A stretch of 42,928 nt of DNA from a virus, in the IMG/VR virus record IMGVR_UViG_3300047557_002645, positions 1 to 42,928 of that record. The stretch is one strand, 5' to 3'. A program made the position numbers and the translations under genes. Below, piece by piece: positions 14,003 to 20,919 of the stretch. Below the pieces are notes generated by a model that worked only from the letters and a program-made list of their open reading frames with translations, was not told where the DNA came from and ran no database searches. How positions within the stretch are numbered: the first letter of the stretch is position 1; every line of letters starts with the position of its first letter.

Positions 14003-14174
14003 GGAAATGGTTTTTGAATTTTTGGACAACCTCCGCGAGTCTGGAGCCATCAATATGTTCGGAGCGGGTCCCTATGTCCAGGACGCCTTTGGGCTAGACC
14101 GACGGGAAGCCAGGAACCTAGTGCTAGAGTGGATGGAGACCTTCACCGCCCGCCATCCGGTGTCGAATGGTTAG
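13995..14174 (+). CDS. Conserved small phage protein ('LRESGAINMFGAGPY' family)
   Basis: 59 residues: MDKEMVFEFLDNLRESGAIN then MFGAGPYVQDAFGLDRREAR. This motif set is one of the most widespread small-protein families in phages and is always of unknown function. GGAG at 13982 and the overlap with the previous gene define start 13995. Confidence 0.8.
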   Translation: MDKEMVFEFLDNLRESGAINMFGAGPYVQDAFGLDRREARNLVLEWMETFTARHPVSNG

Positions 14175-14184
14175 GACCGCCTCC

Positions 14185-14251
14185 AAGCGCCTGGAGGATC
14201 GACGGAAGGTCCTAGCATGGGCCAGAACCTCCATCGATCCTGGAGCGCCCC
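14185..14251 (+). repeat. Inverted homologous element B, encoding EDRRKV-x4-RTSIDPGA on the plus strand
   Basis: Inverted relative to element A (10057-10137). Plus-strand reading gives KRLEDRRKV, LAWA, RTSIDPGAP within an open frame from ATG 14167 to 14376. That frame runs through the next promoter, so if it is a gene it is probably a remnant or ends in a different frame. CCAGAACCTC at 14222-14231 repeats the arms seen at 10334 and 10407. Confidence 0.5.
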
Positions 14252-14259
14252 ATAGGACT

Positions 14260-14335
14260 GTTGTATGGGCGCAACATGTTGGAAAAAAACAACACTCCGA
14301 CTGGTTGTTGCCAACCTCACCAACACCTGTAGACT
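14260..14335 (+). promoter_or_regulatory. Promoter with two tandem dyads
   Basis: Dyad 1: GTTG (14260-14263) / CAAC (14272-14275). Dyad 2: GTTG (14278-14281) / CAAC (14290-14293). TTGCCA follows at 14308-14313, 12 bp displaced from the adjacent position relative to dyad 2; 16 bases; TAGACT (14330-14335). It is the only promoter here with two full dyads, spaced 18 bp apart. Confidence 0.75.
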
Positions 14336-14366
14336 CTCTATATCGATCAACGAAACGGAGCAAAAC

Positions 14367-14723
14367 ATGGACGTAATTGACACCCGCGACCTTCAGGACC
14401 GCCTGGAAGAGATTCAGACGGAACTGGTGCTGAACCTTGAAATTCTGACAGCCGAAGAGGCCAAGGAACTTCAGGCTGAACGGGCTGAAATTCTGGCGGT
14501 CAAGGAAGAGGTTGACGGCTACGCTGGCGGCACCTTCCAGGATGGCGTCCAATTGATCGCCATGGAGGACTTCCCTGAATATATACAGGTGCTTCTGGAA
14601 GACACTGGAGACGTTCCTGCTCTTCCCTGGTACGTGGAGGTCGACTGGGAAGCCACTGCCGACCACCTGCGCGTGGACTACACCGAGGTCGAATTCCAGG
14701 GCACCACGTACCTGTTTCGCTGA
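14367..14723 (+). CDS. Conserved phage/plasmid protein ('IDWEATADxLxxDY' family)
   Basis: 118 residues. An N-terminal coiled-coil-like helix (LQDRLEEIQTELVLNLEILT) is followed by FQDGVQLIAMEDFPEYIQVL and a C-terminal module VDWEATADHLRVDYTEVEFQ ending YLFR. The C-terminal pattern is very common in phage and plasmid early genes and loosely resembles the end of ArdA-like antirestriction proteins; antirestriction is a guess. Start 14367 follows CGGAG. Confidence 0.75.
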   Translation: MDVIDTRDLQDRLEEIQTELVLNLEILTAEEAKELQAERAEILAVKEEVDGYAGGTFQDGVQLIAMEDFPEYIQVLLEDTGDVPALPWYVEVDWEATADHLRVDYTEVEFQGTTYLFR

Positions 14724-14741
14724 ACTTAAGAGGAGATAAGA

Positions 14742-15011
14742 ATGGGTAAGATGAAGGATATTCATATTTTAATCGAGGAACTCTTGGAGACGGACCACAC
14801 CTATGAGGAGATTGTGGAACTGATTCAGGAAACGTCCATTCATTTTTCTCCTGAGTATATCATGGAGATTATCATGGACGTGGAGACTCAATTGGCGATC
14901 CGTTATAAAGATATGGAAGATTATGATATCATGGACGGTGACCATGCATCGGCTCTGGCCTCGGCTGGGTGGGGTACGGAAGAATCGTATGGTTATTTTG
15001 GAGATGATTGA
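14742..15011 (+). CDS. Acidic phage protein of unknown function
   Basis: 89 residues, MGKMKDIHILIEELLETDHT..., strongly acidic, ending GTEESYGYFGDD. AGGAG lies just upstream. Its last 19 bases overlap the end of the antisense HNH gene, which marks the insertion edge of that element. Confidence 0.75.
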   Translation: MGKMKDIHILIEELLETDHTYEEIVELIQETSIHFSPEYIMEIIMDVETQLAIRYKDMEDYDIMDGDHASALASAGWGTEESYGYFGDD

Positions 15012-15610
15012 TTCTTGGTGTACTGATTTTTAACATTGGTCTGTTTCGCTCTGGCATTTTTAATTTTTTCCTTTGTTTCTTCGGTGTGATTTCGGCCAAA
15101 AATTTTCTTTTGTTTCAATGCGGCAATTCTCAATTTTTGTTTAGTTTCTTCTGTTATTTTTCTCCCGGCCCTTTTTTTATTTAATTCAATCATTCTCTCT
15201 TTCATTTTTTCTTTCTGTTCGTTTGTATATGTTGGTGATTTTCTGTTAGTGTATTTTCTTCCTTTGTTTGTTTCTTTTAATAAGATTGGAATTTCTTTTC
15301 TCAACTTTTCATAAATTTTTGAATTTATTTTATAATTTCTCTCCATTCTATAAATACCATTTTGATTTGACATGGCCCACAATGCAAACATTAAAGAGTT
15401 TTTTTCCTTTCCGGTTGACATTTTAGTTAAAAGTAAATGGCAAATATAATGCTCTCTATATGTTAATTTAACAAGATTTGAATCAATATTTGATCCTCCA
15501 CATGATACAGGAATTATATGATGTATTTCTCCTAAAAAATCTGAATTACGGCGTTTAGCAAAATTAATAATATTAAAATAAATTCTGGTATATTTTGAGT
15601 TATTGAACAT
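14993..15610 (-). CDS. HNH homing endonuclease with NUMOD3-type repeats
   Basis: 205 residues on the minus strand, the only leftward gene before 40308. The N-terminal half has the HNH core EIHHIIPVSCGGSNIDSNLV and LTYREHYICHLLLTKM. The C-terminal half repeats short basic segments typical of DNA-binding NUMOD3 motifs (TEETKQKLRIAAL and HTEETKEKIKNAR). Its coding is much more AT-rich than either flank. Free-standing HNH enzymes cut a sister genome lacking the insertion and copy themselves by recombination. No intron is evident, since the flanking genes are complete. Confidence 0.9.
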   Translation of the reverse strand: MFNNSKYTRIYFNIINFAKRRNSDFLGEIHHIIPVSCGGSNIDSNLVKLTYREHYICHLLLTKMSTGKEKNSLMFALWAMSNQNGIYRMERNYKINSKIYEKLRKEIPILLKETNKGRKYTNRKSPTYTNEQKEKMKERMIELNKKRAGRKITEETKQKLRIAALKQKKIFGRNHTEETKEKIKNARAKQTNVKNQYTKNQSSPK

Positions 15611-15688
15611 AGAAAGTGCCTATAATGTGTTATAATGACAGGTATATTTAGTTCCTCAGTAGTGCAACCAGCAATTGAAGGGTGAAAT

Positions 15689-15808
15689 ATGAGTATTAAA
15701 AAATTGTTCTCGGTGGTATTCTGGCGCATGGGCCATATTGCACCAGCCATTGGCTTGGTGTTGCTTATTCTTGCCGTGCTCTCGGCGGTCGCTTTGAGTA
15801 ACCGATGA
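15689..15808 (+). CDS. 39-residue membrane peptide
   Basis: Reads MSIKKLFSVVFWRMGHIAPA followed by a hydrophobic stretch IGLVLLILAVLSAVAL and ends SNR. GAAGGGTGAAAT precedes the ATG. Two TATAAT hexamers at 15621 and 15631 may supply a promoter, although no good -35 box fits. It overlaps the next membrane peptide. The role is unknown. Confidence 0.6.
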   Translation: MSIKKLFSVVFWRMGHIAPAIGLVLLILAVLSAVALSNR

Positions 15809-15948
15809 TGGCTAATGTATACCCACTGGTATATTTTATTCTTTTCTTTTGGCTATCAATTAAAGCCAATGAGCGTGATGGATTGCCCGGTGCTCTTGGT
15901 GTAGTGATTGCATGGTTCATTTTTAACTTTTTTATTTTGGGGGCTTGA
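15805..15948 (+). CDS. 47-residue two-pass membrane peptide
   Basis: Reads MMANVYPLVYFILFFWLSIK, a charged turn (ANERDGLPGA), then LGVVIAWFIFNFFILGA. Two membrane segments. Start overlaps the previous stop, and a GTR-family gene follows after 3 bases. Confidence 0.6.
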   Translation: MMANVYPLVYFILFFWLSIKANERDGLPGALGVVIAWFIFNFFILGA

Positions 15949-15951
15949 AGA

Positions 15952-16335
15952 ATGGGTACTCGCGCATTGATTAAAATCCGTGATGAGTCGAACTCGGTGG
16001 TTGTTTGTCTTTATTCACAATGGGACGGGTACCCATCAGGCCTCGGTGCTGAATTGGCCGTGTTTCTTAATGGTATTAAGATGGTCAATGGTTTCACTGG
16101 GCAAGAAACTGTCCCGGTGGCTAATGGGCTTGGTTGCCTGGCGGCTCAGATGGTTGTATACTTCAAGAAACAGGTAGGATCATATTATCTGGTCGACCCA
16201 AAACAGGATCACGGGCAGGAATATGTCTACGATGTTTATAAGGATAAAGTTAAGGTGAGCAATTATGCTGACGAAATTATTTACAGTGGTCCGTGGAATC
16301 TTTTTTCGGACTTCTGCAACGGTTCTGATGACTAA
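15952..16335 (+). CDS. Conserved phage protein ('GTRALIKI ... YSQWDGYPSG' family)
   Basis: 127 residues. The start MGTRALIKIRDE and the LYSQWDGYPSGLGAELAVFL segment match a family present in many phages and some bacteria, function unknown. It is soluble and alpha/beta. GAAG lies before the ATG. Confidence 0.8.
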   Translation: MGTRALIKIRDESNSVVVCLYSQWDGYPSGLGAELAVFLNGIKMVNGFTGQETVPVANGLGCLAAQMVVYFKKQVGSYYLVDPKQDHGQEYVYDVYKDKVKVSNYADEIIYSGPWNLFSDFCNGSDD

Positions 16336-16438
16336 ACCTGTGACCTACCGCCAATACTATTTCAAAGAATTCAAACGCCATAGTAATGTATTGTGGCGTG
16401 ATATCAAAGGTATTATTCTGAATAAGAGGATAAAATGA
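16328..16438 (+). CDS. 36-residue basic peptide
   Basis: Reads MTKPVTYRQYYFKEFKRHSN and ends KGIILNKRIK. It overlaps the previous gene by 8 bases and its stop overlaps the next start (ATGA), so it fills the gap exactly, as expected of a real gene in this packed cluster. Function is unknown. Confidence 0.5.
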   Translation: MTKPVTYRQYYFKEFKRHSNVLWRDIKGIILNKRIK

Positions 16439-16746
16439 ATAAAGTTATTCGTGATGGAATGGTGGCGGTTCTGATTTCACCTCGTTATGGTGCAGGTTGG
16501 TATTCGTGGCATGGCATTCGAGAATTGTTATTTGACCCGGTGGTTGTGGAGATGTTGGAAAATAATATTGATCGAGATGAAATCGAAAAGTATTGTGAAA
16601 AGACATACGGTGAGGATGAATATTATGGTGGAATTACCGATCTTCAAATTGTATGGATACCAGAGGGTCGAGAGTTTATGATTCATGAATATGATGGCTC
16701 TGAGACTCTTCGGTATAAAGATGAAATCAGGTGGATTCAGACATGA
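16435..16746 (+). CDS. Conserved phage protein
   Basis: 103 residues. MNKVIRDGMVAVLISPRYGA, GWYSWHG and a LLFDPVVVEMLENN helix form a known phage family, with no function assigned. AAGAGG lies upstream of the ATG. Confidence 0.8.
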   Translation: MNKVIRDGMVAVLISPRYGAGWYSWHGIRELLFDPVVVEMLENNIDRDEIEKYCEKTYGEDEYYGGITDLQIVWIPEGREFMIHEYDGSETLRYKDEIRWIQT

Positions 16747-16889
16747 ATGAATGGTTGAATGAATGGTTGAATCAGCCAATCACTGTTGCAAACTTGCTAC
16801 AGTGTATAATTTTCTATTTGACCTACATTCTTTTTAGCCCTATAATTAAGATATTGTATCTTACATGGAAAGAAACGAAAAACAAATGA
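16743..16889 (+). CDS. 48-residue membrane peptide
   Basis: Begins with an internal repeat (MNEWLNEWLN) and continues with one hydrophobic segment (CIIFYLTYILFSPIIKILYL) and a basic tail. Overlaps both neighbours by ATGA junctions. Function is unknown. Confidence 0.55.
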   Translation: MNEWLNEWLNQPITVANLLQCIIFYLTYILFSPIIKILYLTWKETKNK

Positions 16890-17068
16890 AACCTAAATTC
16901 ATACCTCTATTGGAACAATGTATTGAAACGGGCATTTCTTTGGGCTATAATCGTGCTTTTAAGTATAACGATAACCCAACAAAAGAAGAAATTGAACAAG
17001 AGATTCATAGAGCCGTCATGAATGAAATCTATGAATGGTTTGATTTTCCGGAGAATTATGATGAATGA
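16886..17068 (+). CDS. Conserved small phage protein
   Basis: 60 residues: MKPKFIPLLEQCIETGISLG then YNRAFKYNDNPTKEEIEQEI and a MNEIYEWFDF end. This L-x-x-C-I-E-x-G pattern recurs in many phages. Start 16886 overlaps the upstream stop (ATGA); an ATG at 16865 in the same frame is less likely. Confidence 0.75.
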   Translation: MKPKFIPLLEQCIETGISLGYNRAFKYNDNPTKEEIEQEIHRAVMNEIYEWFDFPENYDE

Positions 17069-17306
17069 TAGAATTCATGAACTTGCTTTAGAAGTTTTTA
17101 GTTTTAAATACAAGACTTCTCCCGATGAATTAAATCCAGGGCACCACATGGATCACATACACAAGTTCGCCGAGTTGATTGTTCGGGAATGTAATCAAGC
17201 GGTCTTAGAAGTGCCGTGTTACTATAAAGATTATAGGTCTCAAATTGAAGAGGCTGTGATTAATGATTGTGCTAGGGCTGTATTAGAACATTTTGGAGTT
17301 AAATAA
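17061..17306 (+). CDS. 'FAELIVREC' family protein, copy 1
   Basis: 81 residues with MNDRIHELALE at the start, KFAELIVRECNQAV in the middle and HFGVK at the end. Four tandem paralogues of this design lie between 17061 and 18808. ATG 17061 is favoured over 17058 by the distance to GGAG (17050). The family is common in phage early regions and its function is unknown. Confidence 0.8.
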   Translation: MNDRIHELALEVFSFKYKTSPDELNPGHHMDHIHKFAELIVRECNQAVLEVPCYYKDYRSQIEEAVINDCARAVLEHFGVK

Positions 17307-17695
17307 TGGGCACTAATTACTACGTTGCCACTAACCACTGCGAGTGCTGCGACCGGTATGATGAGGAGTATCATATCGGTAAATCTTCTGGAGGTTGGGC
17401 ATTCTCTTTTCGAGGCTATCGCCCGGAGCGTCTTGTCTCATGGAAGCAGTGGAAAGAGTTTCTGAAAGACAAGATTATCATGGATGAATACCATGAACGA
17501 ATTGACTATGATTGGTTTGTGGAATTCATTGAGAATCAAAAGTCTCCAAATTTTGTAAATGATCGTGGGCGTAAGAACCAAATTCACAATGTCGAAGGCA
17601 GAAAGCCTGATAAGAATGGGTACACTTGGTTTAATCCCGAATACGATTGGGACGACGAGGACGGTTATTCGTTTTCTTCAAGGGAGTTTTCATGA
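17306..17695 (+). CDS. Conserved phage protein ('GTNYYVATNHCxCC' family)
   Basis: 129 residues. MGTNYYVATNHCECCDRYDE then HIGKSSGGWAFSFRGYRPER. The CxCC cluster suggests metal binding. Known from many phages without function. Start overlaps the preceding stop (TAATG). Confidence 0.8.
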   Translation: MGTNYYVATNHCECCDRYDEEYHIGKSSGGWAFSFRGYRPERLVSWKQWKEFLKDKIIMDEYHERIDYDWFVEFIENQKSPNFVNDRGRKNQIHNVEGRKPDKNGYTWFNPEYDWDDEDGYSFSSREFS

Positions 17696-17910
17696 ACGAC
17701 CGAATCGAACAGTTAGCAGAACAATGCTGGGTTCATACTAATGAACCTTTGTTTGCTGCTAAGTCTCCACATTGGGAATTCGATAGACAAAAGTTTGCCG
17801 AGTTGATTGTTAGAGAATGTATTGACACTGTGTCTGATTGCAGTATAGAATATTGTACCAGACCGCAGATTGTGAATGAACTTAAAGAACATTTCGGAGT
17901 TAAAGAATGA
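17692..17910 (+). CDS. 'FAELIVREC' family protein, copy 2
   Basis: 72 residues: MNDRIEQLAEQCWVH, KFAELIVRECIDTV, ELKEHFGVKE. The conserved ends and core match copy 1, while the linker between core and C-terminus differs in length and sequence. GGGAG precedes the ATG. Confidence 0.8.
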   Translation: MNDRIEQLAEQCWVHTNEPLFAAKSPHWEFDRQKFAELIVRECIDTVSDCSIEYCTRPQIVNELKEHFGVKE

Positions 17911-18137
17911 GTGATCCAATGCGTGATCTATTTGAAAACATGGTCTATCCTAGTTTTGGTGTCACCTCAGGTCATAGCCTGCGGCGTAAACCTAATGGTG
18001 AATATGTAAGCGATGCACTCGAAGATCATTGGCAAACCTTTCAAGAAGGTTGGGAGTGCGCTATTGAATATCTAAAGATCAAAGACAACGAGCAGTATTC
18101 GGATATTATGTCAGATGGTGGGATGGATCCACGATGA
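17907..18137 (+). CDS. Conserved small phage protein
   Basis: 76 residues with GEYVSDALEDHWQTFQEGWE, a short motif seen in several phage families whose members often sit next to FAELIVREC proteins. Overlaps both neighbours (ATGA). Function is unknown. Confidence 0.75.
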   Translation: MSDPMRDLFENMVYPSFGVTSGHSLRRKPNGEYVSDALEDHWQTFQEGWECAIEYLKIKDNEQYSDIMSDGGMDPR

Positions 18138-18412
18138 ACGAACGATTCGAAAATTTAATGTATCAAGCAGGTCTTACTGCTCAGGGATGCTGGGACGAAA
18201 TGGACGATTATGATCGAGAGGCTATTCTGAAGTTCGCCGAGTTGATTGTTCGGGAATGTGCTAGCCTTGTTAAGACTAAATCCGATTCCATTGTGGAACG
18301 GGCTGTGAAATATGCTGAAGACGCTGACGAAGAAACTTCGGCCAAAGCCACTGCTTGGCAGTTTCTAGTGTTTGAACAAGAAATTAAGAAACATTTCGGA
18401 GTTGAAGAATGA
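18134..18412 (+). CDS. 'FAELIVREC' family protein, copy 3 (longest)
   Basis: 92 residues: MNERFENLMYQAGLT, KFAELIVRECASLV, EIKKHFGVEE. An alanine/glutamate-rich helical insert separates the core from the C-terminus. Overlaps both neighbours by ATGA. Confidence 0.8.
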   Translation: MNERFENLMYQAGLTAQGCWDEMDDYDREAILKFAELIVRECASLVKTKSDSIVERAVKYAEDADEETSAKATAWQFLVFEQEIKKHFGVEE

Positions 18413-18603
18413 ACGAACGAATTCGTGAACTTCTCAACAAGGGATATTCCCCGCAGGTAATCGCTATGACACATGGCGGCCCTGTTGGTACACGAGAATA
18501 TTATGATTTATTAAACCAATTAGAGCCTAATAGAACTGTTGGTTGTCCTTATTGCGGAGAACCTCGTTTTGGAACAGGCGATTGTAATTGTCAGGACAGA
18601 TGA
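18409..18603 (+). CDS. Small phage protein with CxxC zinc motif
   Basis: 64 residues, MNERIRELLNKGYSPQVIAM..., ending VGCPYCGEPRFGTGDCNCQD. CPYCG plus CNC would bind zinc. Its MNERI start resembles the neighbouring FAELIVREC proteins but the core is absent, so it may be an offshoot that kept only the N-terminal helix. Confidence 0.7.
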   Translation: MNERIRELLNKGYSPQVIAMTHGGPVGTREYYDLLNQLEPNRTVGCPYCGEPRFGTGDCNCQDR

Positions 18604-18604
18604 T

Positions 18605-18808
18605 ATGAACGAACGAATCATTGAACTTGCAGAACAGTCTGGCTTAGAATATAATTTTGATCCAATGCTTTGGTTGAAGTATGAAAAGTTCGCCGAGTTG
18701 ATTGTTCGGGAATGCTTTGAGATTTGTCGCAGTGAGGACTGGGAAGATCAGCAGGGTTGGGGCAAACTTTATGCTCATAAAATCAAAAAACATTTCGGAG
18801 TTGAATAA
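18605..18808 (+). CDS. 'FAELIVREC' family protein, copy 4
   Basis: 67 residues: MNERIIELAEQSGLE, KFAELIVRECFEIC, KIKKHFGVE. ATG 18605 follows the previous stop by 1 base. An in-frame upstream start at 18539 would overlap the previous gene entirely and is rejected. Confidence 0.8.
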   Translation: MNERIIELAEQSGLEYNFDPMLWLKYEKFAELIVRECFEICRSEDWEDQQGWGKLYAHKIKKHFGVE

Positions 18809-19017
18809 TGAACACAATCAGACTTAATCGCCGTGAATTAAATCGTGTTTTAGAACTTTTTAATCTGTTCAATGATACGGGTGAATATGGTTATGTGGAA
18901 CTAGTGCAAGAGAGCGATAGTGGTATTGGTTCAGTTCTAACTGCTAAGTTTAATATCGAACACAAAGAAGTGGACGGTGAATTCTCTGTGATTATTACAG
19001 ATGAGGAGCATTGGTGA
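18808..19017 (+). CDS. Conserved small phage protein
   Basis: 69 residues: MNTIRLNRRELNRVLELFNL then SGIGSVLTAKFNIEHKEVDG, ending DEEHW. A beta-rich family common in phages, function unknown. Start and stop both overlap neighbours. Confidence 0.75.
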   Translation: MNTIRLNRRELNRVLELFNLFNDTGEYGYVELVQESDSGIGSVLTAKFNIEHKEVDGEFSVIITDEEHW

Positions 19018-19181
19018 TGGGCAATAAATTTGAAGTGTTGGCATGGGAGTCTGCTGGTGAAAGCTCTCACTACTACTGGCTAGAAATGTATCGTGGCGAG
19101 AGTCTAACCAAAGCCCTATACAATTTGTTCTGGGCAAAGCGTCAAGGGTGGAAGTGTATTAAGCTGGAGTGGAGACCGTGA
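19017..19181 (+). CDS. 54-residue conserved phage protein
   Basis: Reads MGNKFEVLAWESAGESSHYY then YRGESLTKALYNLFWAKRQG and ends CIKLEWRP. The YRGESL...AKRQGW...LEWR pattern is a recurrent small phage family. Start overlaps the previous stop (TGATG). Confidence 0.7.
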   Translation: MGNKFEVLAWESAGESSHYYWLEMYRGESLTKALYNLFWAKRQGWKCIKLEWRP

Positions 19182-19438
19182 AATCTATCTGGGAACGCCG
19201 TGGCGAGATTGAACGCGCCCGTGTGAAGAAGAACCAAGAACTCATGGGTGAGTACGACCGCACGGTTTACTATCCCGCAATGTTAGCACTTCAGAAAGAA
19301 TGCGAAGAAGGTATTCTAGAAGGTCAAGGGCACAGCGGCGGCAGATATCATGACAATGGGCTTGGTTGGTCTTGGTTCTATTGTGGTAAGTGCGGTGCTA
19401 GGTATGATATTACAGGACCTAATGGAGAAAAGAAATGA
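19178..19438 (+). CDS. Conserved phage protein with CxxC motif; GTG start
   Basis: 86 residues from GTG 19178, which overlaps the TGA of the previous gene (GTGA); a GTG at 19169 is the alternative. It carries LQKECEEGILEGQGHSGGRY then GLGWSWFYCGKCGARYDITG. The YCGKCG pair with upstream cysteine and histidine suggests a zinc-binding site. This family is frequent in phages. Confidence 0.75.
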   Translation: MKSIWERRGEIERARVKKNQELMGEYDRTVYYPAMLALQKECEEGILEGQGHSGGRYHDNGLGWSWFYCGKCGARYDITGPNGEKK

Positions 19439-19761
19439 AGATTCGTTATAGCACCAACTGGATGGGACCCATATCTATTGATTGGTATAAACAGCGTGGG
19501 CTTACCAAACCAGGATTTATGACGTTCAAGGATCAAGTCATAGAGACAGTAGAAATCACTGAATCATATTCGGCTGGGCGTATTGATGTTAGAGATGGTA
19601 CAGAGTATGGTGATGAGATTCATCTACCAGCTATGCGAAATGAAGATTGGCATAGATTCAGTAAATGGCTTGAAACATTTGAAACTGATGATGTATGGAC
19701 ATTGGAACAATTGGTCGAACTATATGAACGGGCGAATCCAAAAATTACATGGAGTAAATAA
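19435..19761 (+). CDS. Conserved phage protein ('RYSTNWMGP' family)
   Basis: 108 residues starting MKIRYSTNWMGPISIDWYKQ. The N-terminal motif and the EIHLPAMRNEDWHRFSKWLE segment identify a well-spread phage family with no known role. ATGA overlap upstream. Confidence 0.8.
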   Translation: MKIRYSTNWMGPISIDWYKQRGLTKPGFMTFKDQVIETVEITESYSAGRIDVRDGTEYGDEIHLPAMRNEDWHRFSKWLETFETDDVWTLEQLVELYERANPKITWSK

Positions 19762-20096
19762 TGAAACTATCTGAACTAAAAGCAATTATTGATCGTAGTG
19801 TTGAACATATGCGTGAAGGTGAAGATAAAGAAGTAATGATTGCGGTTAAACTTCCTTATACAACTGTTGGTTCTATTCCGATGGTTCCTGTAAAATATGC
19901 CTTCAACGGTTTCGATTGGGAGAAAGGTAAATTTGTTCTTACACCAGAAGAAAATCTAACTCCTGCCGACCGTGACTTTGCTAAACAAATGCGTGAGATG
20001 CAAGAACGAGCAGGTAATGCAGATTATGAGAATCGTAGGCTCAAAGCTGAGATTAAACGATTGAATAAGTTATTGGAGAAGAAAAGTGAGGTATGA
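19761..20096 (+). CDS. Conserved phage protein with C-terminal coiled coil
   Basis: 111 residues. An N-terminal beta domain (KEVMIAVKLPYTTVGSIPMV) is followed by a basic helix (YENRRLKAEIKRLNKLLEKK) likely to form a coiled coil. Function is unknown. Its end overlaps the start of a membrane protein. Confidence 0.75.
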   Translation: MKLSELKAIIDRSVEHMREGEDKEVMIAVKLPYTTVGSIPMVPVKYAFNGFDWEKGKFVLTPEENLTPADRDFAKQMREMQERAGNADYENRRLKAEIKRLNKLLEKKSEV

Positions 20097-20265
20097 TTCT
20101 TTTAGTGTTGAATCACTAGCACTGATTGTATTTGGTGCACTAGGTATATTTGCACTGATGGGAGGCATGGTATATAAAGAACAAAGAGATCATGAATGTG
20201 TGATGACTGCCATGAAGATGGAAAAGAGTGCCGATGATATTAAAAAGATTTGTTATGGGAAATAA
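20086..20265 (+). CDS. 59-residue membrane-anchored protein; GTG start
   Basis: From GTG 20086: MRYDSFSVESLALIVFGALG then IFALMGGMVYKEQRDHECVM, so one N-terminal membrane segment and a charged domain with two cysteines (HECVM... KKICYGK). GGAG-AAGAAAA precedes the GTG. It resembles the next gene in layout: anchor, one cysteine near the middle, another near the C-terminus, suggesting a disulphide-bonded periplasmic domain. Confidence 0.6.
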   Translation: MRYDSFSVESLALIVFGALGIFALMGGMVYKEQRDHECVMTAMKMEKSADDIKKICYGK

Positions 20266-20267
20266 AA

Positions 20268-20444
20268 ATGAACGATAACTTTTGGTTTTTGCCTGCTGCA
20301 CTTATTTCGTTTTTGTTACTATTTGGCCTAATTATGATGGGTGGTAAGATGGAAAATGAACGAATCTATGAGAAGTGCTTGACAACCAATTCAAACATGG
20401 TCTATAATGACCTTACTAAAATGTGTAAAGAGTTAGTCAAATAA
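20268..20444 (+). CDS. 58-residue membrane-anchored protein with two cysteines
   Basis: MNDNFWFLPAALISFLLLFG then LIMMGGKMENERIYEKCLTT, ending MCKELVK. Layout matches the preceding gene: one membrane anchor and a short domain with two cysteines. Probable divergent paralogue of it. Function is unknown. Confidence 0.65.
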   Translation: MNDNFWFLPAALISFLLLFGLIMMGGKMENERIYEKCLTTNSNMVYNDLTKMCKELVK

Positions 20445-20560
20445 TGATTGGTAAGATTATAGGCATGATTATGACAATCATGTTTCTGTTTTCGTTTTCA
20501 TTGCTTATAATACCTATGTTTGGAATTATATTTGGTGTGATTGGGAGTTTGTTTAAATGA
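20444..20560 (+). CDS. 38-residue membrane peptide
   Basis: Almost wholly hydrophobic (MIGKIIGMIMTIMFLFSFSL then LIIPMFGIIFGVIGSLFK). One long or two short membrane segments. Overlaps both neighbours (TAATG and ATGA). Confidence 0.55.
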   Translation: MIGKIIGMIMTIMFLFSFSLLIIPMFGIIFGVIGSLFK

Positions 20561-20919
20561 ATGAAGGGCAAGAACCTAAACGAGACTTAAATTGGTGGGA
20601 GCATTATCCTCTGCACAAGGTGTGGTGTAATGATGCTTTCCCACTAGTGCCCCGATTCGAATATCGAAAAGGTGATGAATGGAATGCCAACAACTTTTCT
20701 CTGCACTGGATGATTTTTCATATTTGGTCTCTTGAACACTTCGCATTTAATGCTGAGATTAATATAGAACCGAATAGTATTACGATTGGTTTTATTGTAC
20801 CGTATTTTAGAATCTTTATTGGCTTTCATCATGTATGGCAATGGACTTGGTTATATAAACTAGGTCGATTTCTGCGCCGTAAGCCTGCACTTAAAAATGA
20901 ACAAGGAGAATACAATTGA
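20557..20919 (+). CDS. Conserved phage protein ('EYRKGDEWNAN' family)
   Basis: 120 residues, aromatic-rich: WWEHYPLHKVWCNDAFPLVP, FEYRKGDEWNANNFSLHW, then alternating strands, ending with a basic tail. The GDEWNA[NS]-FSxHW motif is known from other phages. It is not a clear membrane protein despite many aromatics. Confidence 0.75.
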   Translation: MNEGQEPKRDLNWWEHYPLHKVWCNDAFPLVPRFEYRKGDEWNANNFSLHWMIFHIWSLEHFAFNAEINIEPNSITIGFIVPYFRIFIGFHHVWQWTWLYKLGRFLRRKPALKNEQGEYN

